Shown here piece after piece: positions 7,619-14,326 of a stretch of 30,529 bases of DNA. A program made the position numbers and the translations under genes. The stretch is from Myxococcales bacterium (lineage in GTDB: Bacteria; Myxococcota; UBA796; SXON01), in NCBI GenBank assembly GCA_009692585.1, contig SHYX01000050.1:1-30529 (forward strand), in the 5' to 3' direction. Within the stretch, counting starts at the first letter, position 1; each line of letters begins with the position of its first letter. The notes under the pieces were generated by a model. That model was given only the letters and a program-made list of their open reading frames with translations. It searched no databases and was not told where the DNA came from.

Positions 7619-8122
7619 CTACGCGGCGCCGACGTGACAGTCGGACTGCCAGCCAAGCCCGGCGCGGACCGCCGGCGCGTTGAACCACGCCCAGCCGACG
7701 CAGGTCTTCAGCACGTCGTACGCCATTCTCCGGGGCACCGAGCCGGAGGCCGACCAATCGGTCAGGATCTCTTCGCGCACCGGACGCTCCAGGCGGGAGA
7801 AGCGCCCCCCGTGGGTCGCGACCGAACCAAACTCCAGACCGCGGAGCAGATGGCGAAAGACCGGGGCGACCACCGGATCGAGGTCCTCGCCCAGCATCCG
7901 ATCGAGCTCGGCGGCCACGTTCACCGCACTCCCCGCGACACCAATCGGATTCCCCGGCGGGAACAACGCGTCGGCGAGCGCCGCGACGACCTGGGTTTCC
8001 TCGTCAGAGAGTACGACGCGGCCGGGCGCTGGCGCCGGCAGGTGCGCGAGGACGCCGCCGGCGCCGGCGAGCGTGGCGCAGGCGGTGGTGGCGGCGAGCA
8101 GTTGGCGGCGCGTGATGGGCAT
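7619..8122 (-). CDS. gluconate 2-dehydrogenase subunit 3-like protein with Tat signal
   Basis: A 167-residue protein if translation begins at ATG 8122. The N terminus MPITRRQLLAATTACATLAG is a twin-arginine signal followed by a hydrophobic stretch, so it is exported folded. The mature part (LSDEETQVVAALADALFPPG, then a helical body) matches the small accessory subunit of GMC dehydrogenases (gluconate 2-dehydrogenase subunit 3 family). It is expected to escort or anchor the GMC protein encoded 36 bases downstream. The frame is open to 8221, but the extra 33 residues would put residues ahead of the Tat motif. No good ribosome site is seen right before ATG 8122; a perfect AAGGAGGT occurs 34 bases upstream (8157-8164) without a nearby start. 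A possible TetR-type operator lies just upstream. Confidence 0.8.
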   Translation of the reverse strand: MPITRRQLLAATTACATLAGAGGVLAHLPAPAPGRVVLSDEETQVVAALADALFPPGNPIGVAGSAVNVAAELDRMLGEDLDPVVAPVFRHLLRGLEFGSVATHGGRFSRLERPVREEILTDWSASGSVPRRMAYDVLKTCVGWAWFNAPAVRAGLGWQSDCHVGAA

Positions 8123-8133
8123 GGAAAGAAGAT

Positions 8134-8147
8134 ACTGACTGGTCGGT
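8134..8147. promoter_or_regulatory. TetR-type operator-like palindrome
   Basis: The 14 bases ACTGACTGGTCGGT form an imperfect dyad (ACYGACYRGTCRGT), a pattern often bound by TetR-family repressors. It lies 12 bases upstream of the ATG of the Tat-exported subunit, on the path of any transcript of the GMC/MoxR/VWA cluster. No TetR gene is in the window, so the regulator is unknown. Confidence 0.4.
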
Positions 8148-8501
8148 CGACCCGCTACCTCCTTGATGTGAAAAGTTTTACGCACCCCGCGAAACAAAGT
8201 GCGCACCATGGTAATGGTCATGGTATAAGCTTATGAATAGTCCTTGGCCGACCATATCGACGGGTGAGTCGAAACTGCTATTATGTGAGTTTCACTACAA
8301 CAGCGCCGAGGCGCGCACCGGCCCTCGGATCAGTTCGTTCCCCATGGCGCGCTCGGCGGCACTCAGAGCCATGACACGCTTCGAGCGGCATCGCGAACGT
8401 TCCATGATAGTCATCCATGCCGCCCTTCGGGACGCGCCGGCTCCCAGGGCCATGAAACTGCTGCGGCATGGGTGACGCCCAGGTGGGGGAGGGTCGCCCG
8501 G

Positions 8502-8575
8502 CGGGCGGGTTATCCCACCCGACCGCCGCCGTAGGCCGGAAAGCGTAGCTTGGAGGCCGGAGGGTAGGCGACGGT
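8502..8575 (+). ncRNA. structured 5' leader upstream of the thiamine-diphosphate enzyme (unknown class)
   Basis: The first hairpin pairs CGGGCGGG (8502-8509) with CCCACCCG (8514-8521), with one mismatch and a TTAT loop. The second has an outer stem ACCGCCGCC (8522-8530) with GGCGACGGT (8567-8575), one mismatch. Inside it GGCC at 8534 can pair with GGCC at 8555, and AAGC-GTA-GCTT forms a small inner hairpin. A terminator-like hairpin follows one base later. The order folded region, terminator, gene suggests an attenuator or riboswitch-like leader. It does not match any riboswitch class I recognise, including TPP. Confidence 0.35.
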
Positions 8576-8576
8576 A

Positions 8577-8605
8577 GGGGGAGGACGCGGCGAGCGTCTT
8601 CCCCC
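8577..8605 (+). terminator. intrinsic terminator-like hairpin ahead of the thiamine-diphosphate enzyme
   Basis: A 12-bp stem (8577-8588 with 8594-8605, one G-T wobble) with loop GGCGA is followed by GTTTCT, a weak T tract. The nearest upstream plus-strand gene ends at 4385, so this hairpin most likely acts on a leader or small RNA that starts within 8123-8576. Confidence 0.5.
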
Positions 8606-8636
8606 GTTTCTGGTTAGCCCCGCGCCGGGAGTGCCG

Positions 8637-10262
8637 ATGTCCTATGTCCACGGCGGGCGGCTGGTGGCCGAAGCGCTGCACAAAGAAGGTGTGACGCATG
8701 TTTTCACCCTGTGCGGCGGACACATCCAGCACATCTACGACGGCTGTCTCGACTTCGGCCTCCGCGTGGTCGATTTCCGGCACGAACAGTCCGCGGGACA
8801 CGCCGCCGAAGGGTGGGCACGCGCGACCGGACGGCCGGGTGTGGCGCTGGTCACCGCCGGTCCTGGCGTCACCGACGCGGTCACGGCCGCCGCGAACGCG
8901 ATGCGCGGCGGGGTGCCGATGATCCTCATCGGCGGCCAGGGTCCGCGCTTCTTCAGCGGCATGGGCTCGCTGCAGGAGATGGACCACGTCACGCTGTTGC
9001 GCTCGATCACCAAGTGGTCCGTCACCGTTCCGGAGACGCGTCGGTTGCCGGACTTCATGGCGATGGCGTTCCGGAAAGCGACCACCGGGGTGCCGGGCCC
9101 GGTATTCCTCGAGATGCCGCTCGACATCCTCATGGGGATGGAAGAGGCCGACAACCTGAATTATCCAAAGAGTTACCGGACCGAAGCGGTGGCGGGTGGG
9201 GATCCAGCCGCGGTTCAAGCGGCCGCGGACCTCCTCGCCCGCGCCGAGAGGCCGGTGGTCCTGGTGGGAACCCAGTGGTGGTGGTCGCCCTACAAGGCCG
9301 CGATTCACGAGTTCCTTGCCGGATATGACGTTCCGGTGTTCCTCAATGGCGGCGCTCGTGGCGCCGTGCGACCGGACGACCCTCGGTTCTTCCGGCTGTG
9401 CCGCAACAAGGCCCTGGCCTCGGCCGACGTCATCGTCGTGTTTGGGACGCCGTGGGACTTCCGCCTCAACTACGGCAACGACGTCGCGCCAGGCACCCGG
9501 GTGATCCACATCGATCTCGATCCCGACGTCATCGGCCACAATCGTGGGGCGGACGTCGGTATCGTGGGCGACACCGGCCTGGTCATGCGGCAGCTCGCCC
9601 AGGCCGGCTCCCGCTCCGGTCCCGCCTGGCTTTCAGCGGTGCGAGCGATGGAGGGCGCACGGTTCGACACGATGCTGGGTGAGCTTCACAGCGACTCCGT
9701 TCCGATCAATCCGCTGCGCTTCTCGATGGAGTTGGCCAAGGCGATGCCACAGAATGCGACGGTGGTGTGCGACGGGGGCGACATCGTCGGCACGGCAGCG
9801 AAGGTGGTCGACGTCTGGGAGCCGGGGCGGTGGATGGACCCAGGACCGCTCGGCACCCTCGGGGTCGGCCCGTCCTTCGCGATGGCGGCGCGTCTTGCCC
9901 GGCCGACGGACCCCGTCTTCATCATCTATGGGGATGGGAGTTTCGGCCTCAACGGCATGGAGTACGAGGCGGCGGCGCGACAGGGAATTCCCTTCGTGGG
10001 TGTGATGGGGAACGACAGCGCGTGGACGCAGATCCGCCGCGGGCAGGCGCAGCTCTTCGGTCCCGAGCGGCTGCCGGCCACCGGCCTGGCCTTCACCCGG
10101 TACGACCGCATGGTGGAGGCCCTGGGCGGGCACGGCGAGTACGTCGAGCGTCCCGAAGAGATCCGACCGGCCATCGAGCGTGCGCTCGAGAGCGGTAAGC
10201 CCGCGCTCGTCAACGTGAAGATCGGCACCTCCGCGTTTCGCGAGGGCGCCATCTCCGTCTGA
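8637..10262 (+). CDS. thiamine-diphosphate-dependent enzyme (acetolactate synthase / 2-hydroxyacyl-CoA lyase-like)
   Basis: A 541-residue ThDP enzyme with the three-domain order of the acetolactate synthase superfamily. The N-terminal pyrimidine-binding domain has the activating glutamate (Glu50 in FRHEQSAGHAAEG). A central Rossmann-like domain covers about 185-340. The C-terminal pyrophosphate domain has the Mg-ThDP motif beginning GDGSFGLNGMEYEAA and ending near NDSAW (about 434-460). MDPGPLGTLGVGPSFAMAA resembles 2-hydroxyacyl-CoA lyase and oxalyl-CoA decarboxylase more than true IlvB, and no small-subunit gene is adjacent, so a branched-chain role is unlikely. ATG 8637 has GGGAG five bases upstream; GTG 8631 is the alternative. 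The gene ends six bases from a convergent lipoprotein gene. The substrate (2-oxo acid or 2-hydroxyacyl-CoA) is undecided. Confidence 0.85.
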   Translation: MSYVHGGRLVAEALHKEGVTHVFTLCGGHIQHIYDGCLDFGLRVVDFRHEQSAGHAAEGWARATGRPGVALVTAGPGVTDAVTAAANAMRGGVPMILIGGQGPRFFSGMGSLQEMDHVTLLRSITKWSVTVPETRRLPDFMAMAFRKATTGVPGPVFLEMPLDILMGMEEADNLNYPKSYRTEAVAGGDPAAVQAAADLLARAERPVVLVGTQWWWSPYKAAIHEFLAGYDVPVFLNGGARGAVRPDDPRFFRLCRNKALASADVIVVFGTPWDFRLNYGNDVAPGTRVIHIDLDPDVIGHNRGADVGIVGDTGLVMRQLAQAGSRSGPAWLSAVRAMEGARFDTMLGELHSDSVPINPLRFSMELAKAMPQNATVVCDGGDIVGTAAKVVDVWEPGRWMDPGPLGTLGVGPSFAMAARLARPTDPVFIIYGDGSFGLNGMEYEAAARQGIPFVGVMGNDSAWTQIRRGQAQLFGPERLPATGLAFTRYDRMVEALGGHGEYVERPEEIRPAIERALESGKPALVNVKIGTSAFREGAISV

Positions 10263-10268
10263 GCCGGA

Positions 10269-11252
10269 TCAATCGGTGATGCGGACCATGGCGCACGCGA
10301 CGCCGACGGGCTCGCGCTTGCCGTCGCAGGTCTTGTACCGGTCGAAGTACACCACGTGTCGGCCTGGCGCGCTGAGCGCGACGGTCGCGTCCCACCGCGG
10401 TCCGTACTTCTTGTCGTCGACGGTGTGCAACTCGCCCTGCACCTTGACCCAGTCCTTGTAGACGTCGGCCGAGTAGGTGCAGCCCGCGGCGCCCTTCTGC
10501 GATTTCTGCATCCACGCCGAGAACTTGATGGCGCCGGCGGGTTGGGTCGGCAGGTGGACGCCGTCGGGTCCGGGGGCGCCGGCTGACTCCACGTCCTTGC
10601 ACGGGGACCAGGTGTAGTCGGCGTCGGCTTTCACGAACTTCGCCGTCCCGATCTGGTTCTCGAACTCGTTGAGCTTGCCGTCGACCATGGTCTGGTACTT
10701 GTCCTGGACGGTGATCACACACTTGGCCCTGTCGATGGCGACCAGGAACTTGCTGCGCAGCTTGTTGTTGGGGTTGTTGTCGACCTTGCGCTGCTGGGCG
10801 ATCTCGGGGCCCTTCAGCTTCTTCAGCTCCTTGTTGACCGCCACCGCCGAGGTAGTGGCGACGTCGAGCGCGAGCCCCGTCGCGGCCGCCACTTCAGCCG
10901 GGTCGCAAACGCCGTCGTGCACGGCCGCCGAAGCGTGGCAGAACGCGTCGACGTGGCCGTCGGACTCCAGGCAGGTGAGGATCTTCCCCGTGTCGTTGAG
11001 CGTGCAGCCGTACGAGAACATGTCGCTGATCGATCCGGCGGTGTAGTTGGCCTTGGTCACGCCAGCTTCGTCGACGAAGCGCATGCGGGCGGTGGGGTCG
11101 GGCACGTTCGGCCCGCTGGGCTGGGGCTTGTCGTAGAGCCAGGCGGTCCCGCCGAGCTTGGCCAGATCCAGCTCGCACGGCGGTTTGGCGGGCTTGGCCG
11201 GGGGCTTGGGCGGGGCGGGCATTTCGCAGGCGAGCGCGAGGAAGAAGAACAT
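10269..11252 (-). CDS. lipoprotein of unknown function
   Basis: A 327-residue protein with a very short lipoprotein signal: MFFFLALAC puts the lipobox cysteine at residue 9. A Pro/Lys-rich stretch follows (PPKPPAKPAKPP), then a soluble domain with several cysteines (TCLESDGHVDAFCH, GVCD, KCVI, PCKD, GCTY, TCDG, ACAMV) that could form disulfides outside the cytoplasm. ATG 11252 has GGAG five bases upstream, which supports this start. No known domain was recognised. It faces the thiamine-diphosphate enzyme with only six bases between the two stops, and upstream lies a region with a transposase relic, so its neighbours give no hint of a function. Confidence 0.75.
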   Translation of the reverse strand: MFFFLALACEMPAPPKPPAKPAKPPCELDLAKLGGTAWLYDKPQPSGPNVPDPTARMRFVDEAGVTKANYTAGSISDMFSYGCTLNDTGKILTCLESDGHVDAFCHASAAVHDGVCDPAEVAAATGLALDVATTSAVAVNKELKKLKGPEIAQQRKVDNNPNNKLRSKFLVAIDRAKCVITVQDKYQTMVDGKLNEFENQIGTAKFVKADADYTWSPCKDVESAGAPGPDGVHLPTQPAGAIKFSAWMQKSQKGAAGCTYSADVYKDWVKVQGELHTVDDKKYGPRWDATVALSAPGRHVVYFDRYKTCDGKREPVGVACAMVRITD

Positions 11253-11864
11253 CTGGACTCCGGATACTGACGACGCCGGAATACCAGTTTCAGGACCGCC
11301 TCGTCAAGAGGCGGTGACCTCTAGAGTTGCCCCACCCCGCCGCGCTGCCCTCGACGCCGAGCCCGGTGACCGCGACCCCGCCGGAGCGGGGACCGGGCGC
11401 CAGGAGCCGAGTGCCCGGAATCTGGGAACCCGGGACCGGGGCGCCGGGCCGGATCGACCGCGCTGGTTGGTCAGTACCACCAGCGGCACGGCGTGGTCCT
11501 CGCTGTCGAAGACGCAGAGCCACAGCGGCTCCGGACGGTTCGGGAGGCGCACCTCCATGCTCGCGTAGGCGCAGCGGTACGGGGAACGCTTCCCGTTGTC
11601 GCAGAGTCGCTCGGCGACAAGTTCACCGTGGTCCGTCGCCTCCTTCCACGCGTCGTGGACCCGCGCCCGGGAACTCGCGTCGGAACCGGAGCGGATGTCC
11701 ATATCGCACGTGCCGTCCCAGCCCCGATTCCCGGCCCCCTGGTCACGGCTTGCCGTCGGAACCCGCAAGCAGCGAACTACCCATGATGCCGGCGCACTTC
11801 AGCTACAGATTGGGGTAACTCCTGGTACGGGCGAAAAGTTCGGCCGATCTCGTCGTCGTCGGCG
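11253..11864. other. 612-bp region with a hairpin, low-complexity GC repeats and a transposase relic
   Basis: A perfect 8-bp hairpin with loop GTCAA lies at 11295-11315. From about 11380 to 11465 the DNA is made of short imperfect GGGAACC/CCGGGAC-type repeats, low-complexity sequence like dispersed spacer repeats in GC-rich genomes. From 11454 to about 11720 the minus strand carries a transposase-like fragment. The rest, up to the stop of the short-chain dehydrogenase gene at 11865, holds nothing recognisable. Confidence 0.5.
11454..11720 (-). pseudogene. fragment of an IS4-type (DDE) transposase
   Basis: On the minus strand the frame reads about 85 residues that end YASMEVRLPNRPEPLWLCV followed by PLVVLTNQRGR. 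The pattern of a strand with VRLPxRPExLWLxV and then a leucine-threonine strand is familiar from the core domain of IS4-like transposases. The N-terminal half, the region after the strand and any terminal inverted repeats are missing; downstream in frame it runs into low-complexity sequence. This is a relic rather than a working element. The family call is from memory of the motif and is not certain. Confidence 0.5.
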
Positions 11865-12635
11865 TCAGCCCATCCACGCGCCGCCATTGGGATCGAGCGC
11901 CTGGCCGGTCATGATGGCGGCGTCGGGACTGAGCAACCAGCTCACCAGCCCGGCGACCTCCTCGGGCCGCCCCATGCGTCCCAGCGGCACCGCCTGCATC
12001 GCGATGTCGTGGGCCTCAGCGCGCGTGATGCCCATGGCTCCCGCCATTCCGTCGAGCCCCTCCCACGCCATCGCGGTGTCCACCCACCCGGGGCAGATCG
12101 CGTTCACCCTCACCCCAACCGGGACCAACTCCAGCGCCAAAGCACGCGTGAGCCCGAGAAGCGCCGCCTTGCTGGCGCAGTATCCGGTGTAGCCGGGAAC
12201 CCCGAATCGGGCGAGCACGCTCGCGATGAGCACGAACTGGCGGGGCTCCGGTCCGACCGCCAGATGCCTCTGGGCGGCGCGCAGGCAGCGGTAGGTCCCA
12301 GCAAGGTTGGTATCCACGAGCATGTCGAAGCGGTCATCTTCGCCCGGTTGATTCCCGCCGCCGACCCCGGCGGCCGTGACGACGGCGTGAATCGGCCCGT
12401 TCACCGCCACGGCGTGAAGGAATGCCGCGTCCACGCTGACGCCATCGGTCACATCACATGCTGCGACCGCGGTCCCAGCGCCGCCGCAGCGCTCCGCGGT
12501 CTCGGCGAGCAGACCCTCACGACGGGCCAACAAGCTGACACGCGCCCCCTCCCCGGCCAGCCGGATGGCGATGGCGCGGCCGATGCCGCTGGACGCTCCG
12601 GTGATGACGACGTGGCGGTTCTGCTCAAGACGCAT
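11865..12635 (-). CDS. short-chain dehydrogenase/reductase (FabG-like)
   Basis: A 256-residue classical SDR. The cofactor loop is TGASSGIG near the N terminus, CDVTD follows as the adenine-site strand, TAAGVGG stands in for the NNAG motif, and the active site reads Ser then YCASK. The C-terminal GQALDPNGGAWMG matches the FabG/3-oxoacyl-reductase group (usually VDGG). It should oxidise or reduce a hydroxyl/keto group with NAD(P)H. The ATG at 12635 has GAGG six bases upstream; the frame is open further but lacks protein character there. The next cluster downstream on the same strand begins elsewhere, so it is probably a single gene, divergent from 12722. A link to the nearby fatty-acid genes is plausible but unproven. 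Confidence 0.85.
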   Translation of the reverse strand: MRLEQNRHVVITGASSGIGRAIAIRLAGEGARVSLLARREGLLAETAERCGGAGTAVAACDVTDGVSVDAAFLHAVAVNGPIHAVVTAAGVGGGNQPGEDDRFDMLVDTNLAGTYRCLRAAQRHLAVGPEPRQFVLIASVLARFGVPGYTGYCASKAALLGLTRALALELVPVGVRVNAICPGWVDTAMAWEGLDGMAGAMGITRAEAHDIAMQAVPLGRMGRPEEVAGLVSWLLSPDAAIMTGQALDPNGGAWMG

Positions 12636-12721
12636 CGGGAGCCTCGCGGGAGGGCGCAAGCCTATGACGGGCCGGATCGCTCCGGAGGTGGTTAGGGGGG
12701 CGCGAACCCCTGGAGTCATCT

Positions 12722-13120
12722 TTGGCCGATCTCGGCACCCGCGGCAACCCCTGGAACCTGACCACACCCCCCGGAACTGCCGAATTCACGGCCTTCCGTG
12801 ACCCCGCCGCCGACGTGCTCGTCGTGAGGGTGGGGAAGACCGAGATGAAGTACACGCTGTCGTGCATCGAGGACCTCCACGCCATGCTCAAGGAGCGCGG
12901 CGACTGGGTTCCTCTCGGCGGCGCCGACGAGCAGAAGCCCGCCACCCCGGGGACGGTCGAGGCCTGGGGCCGGTCCGAGGACAACCCCGCCGGCGGCTGG
13001 TACGGCCTCAAAAATGGACTGCGCGGGCGCTTCGGCGTGTACGTCCCTCCGGTCCTCGAGGCGCTCGGCCTGGCCGATGTCGAACACAACGCGAAGAACA
13101 ACCGGATGCGGGCGAAGTAG
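12722..13120 (+). CDS. conserved hypothetical protein, 132 aa
   Basis: The start is TTG at 12722 with GGAG six bases upstream. The protein has no signal peptide or membrane segment. It starts with GTRGNPWNLTTPPGT, has a strand-rich centre, then HAMLKERGDWVPLGGADEQ, a Gly/Trp-rich stretch (AWGRSEDNPAGGWYGLKNG) and a basic tail (NNRMRAK). I recall similar small proteins of unknown function in actinobacteria and proteobacteria, possibly the DUF6855 group, but cannot confirm this here. The well-kept tryptophans and charged motifs suggest a folded cytoplasmic protein. It is convergent with fadA (30 bases apart) and divergent from the short-chain dehydrogenase gene. No function is proposed. Confidence 0.7.
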   Translation: MADLGTRGNPWNLTTPPGTAEFTAFRDPAADVLVVRVGKTEMKYTLSCIEDLHAMLKERGDWVPLGGADEQKPATPGTVEAWGRSEDNPAGGWYGLKNGLRGRFGVYVPPVLEALGLADVEHNAKNNRMRAK

Positions 13121-13150
13121 GCCTCCCGGCGGCCGCGCTCGACGCCCGTG

Positions 13151-14317
13151 CTACGCCCGCTCGACGACCGCGGCCGCCCCCATTCCCCCACCGATGCACA
13201 TAGAGATCACGCCGTAGCGGGCGCCGCGGCGCCTCATCTCGTTGAGCAGCGTCGCCATCTGCCGGGCGCCGGTGCACCCGAGAGGGTGCCCGAGCGCGAT
13301 GGCACCGCCGTTGACGTTGACCTTGGCGGGATCGATGCCCAGCTCGCGCACGCAGTAGACCGCCTGCGCGGCGAAGGCCTCGTTGATCTCGAACAGATCG
13401 ATGTCGCCGATGGACAAGCCCGCCCGCGCCAGCGCCTTGGGGATCGCCGCGACCGGACCGATGCCCATGATCTCGGGAGCGACCCCCGAGACCTGGTAGC
13501 TGCGCAGGTAGCCGAGCACCGGCCAGCCCTCTGTTGTCGCGACATCCCCCGCCGCAAGCACGGCCGCAGCGGCCCCATCGCTCATCTGGGAGCTGGTCCC
13601 GGCGGTGACGGTGCCGCCGGTCTGCTTGAACGCGGTGCGCAGCCTGGCAAGGCCGTCGATGGTGGTGTCGGCCCGCGGCCCCTCGTCCACGCAGAACGAT
13701 ATCGACTTCCACCCTGAGTCCGTCATCACCCGGGTGTTCACGGTCACGATCTCGTCGGTGAACCGCCCCGCCTGCTGCGCGGCAATCGCGCGCCGGTGGG
13801 ACTCGACCGCAAAGAGGTCCTGGGCTTCGCGGCTGACCCCGAAGCGCTCGGCCACCAGCTCGGCGGTGATGCCCATCGGGGTGTAGGCCTCGGGGCGGTT
13901 CTGCATCAGCGACGGGTTGGGCGCCGGCTTCTGGCCGCCCATCGCGATCTCGCTCATGCTCTCGACCCCGCCCGCCAGCACCACGTCCTGCCAGCCCGCC
14001 AGAATGGCGGCCGCCCCCTGGGCAATGCTCTGGATCCCGGACGAGCAGAACCGGTTCACGGTGATGGCCGGCACCGAATCCGGAATCCCAGCGAGGAAGG
14101 CTCCGATTCGGGCGACATTCATGCCCTGCTCGGCCTCCGGCATCGCGCAACCGACGATCACGTCATCGAGGCGGGCGGCGTCGAAGCCCGGAACGCGGGC
14201 CAGCGCGCCGGACAGCGCGATGCCGAGCAGGTCGTCGGGACGGGTGTCCTTCAACGAGCCGCGCGGCGCCTTGCCGATCGCGGTCCGAACACTGCTGAGG
14301 ATGGCGACGTCGCGCAT
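13151..14317 (-). CDS. fadA: acetyl-CoA acyltransferase (thiolase), beta-oxidation
   Basis: A 388-residue thiolase that cleaves 3-oxoacyl-CoA with CoA to give acetyl-CoA and a shortened acyl-CoA. All catalytic residues are present: nucleophile Cys91 in NRFCSSG, INEAFAAQ (311-318), His344 in GGAIALGHPLG, and Cys374 in CIGGGMG. Length and order match FadA of Bacillus-type fadNAE operons. ATG 14317 has AGGAG six bases upstream and lies nine bases after the fadN stop, so the two are co-transcribed from the fadN promoter. Acetoacetyl-CoA thiolase is the main alternative, but the partner gene makes a beta-oxidation role far more likely. Confidence 0.93.
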   Translation of the reverse strand: MRDVAILSSVRTAIGKAPRGSLKDTRPDDLLGIALSGALARVPGFDAARLDDVIVGCAMPEAEQGMNVARIGAFLAGIPDSVPAITVNRFCSSGIQSIAQGAAAILAGWQDVVLAGGVESMSEIAMGGQKPAPNPSLMQNRPEAYTPMGITAELVAERFGVSREAQDLFAVESHRRAIAAQQAGRFTDEIVTVNTRVMTDSGWKSISFCVDEGPRADTTIDGLARLRTAFKQTGGTVTAGTSSQMSDGAAAAVLAAGDVATTEGWPVLGYLRSYQVSGVAPEIMGIGPVAAIPKALARAGLSIGDIDLFEINEAFAAQAVYCVRELGIDPAKVNVNGGAIALGHPLGCTGARQMATLLNEMRRRGARYGVISMCIGGGMGAAAVVERA

Positions 14318-14326
14318 GGTAAGCTC

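Larger units (their letters stand above)
8123..8636. other. 514-bp divergent intergenic region with comparatively AT-rich part and structured leader
   Basis: No convincing gene was found here. From about 8160 to 8300 the DNA is richer in A and T than its surroundings and holds a perfect 10-bp palindrome (ATAAGCTTAT, 8225-8234). The divergent promoters for the GMC cluster (-) and the thiamine-diphosphate enzyme (+) should lie here, but no clear -35/-10 pair could be fixed. From 8502 to 8605 three hairpins follow each other on the plus strand, the last terminator-like. Short open frames on both strands (for example 8233-8475 +) show no recognisable domain. Confidence 0.55.

Noticed and set aside
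8233..8475. Open frame of 80 codons (+) in the intergenic region
   Set aside because: No ribosome site, no recognisable motif, and the opposite strand is equally open; GC-rich DNA keeps such frames open by chance.
8295..9539. 414-codon minus-strand frame antisense to the thiamine-diphosphate enzyme
   Set aside because: It lies almost wholly over a well-supported gene and its product shows no domain.
11295..11315. Perfect 8-bp hairpin as a terminator or transposon end
   Set aside because: No T tract on either side and no matching repeat was found at the far side of the transposase relic.
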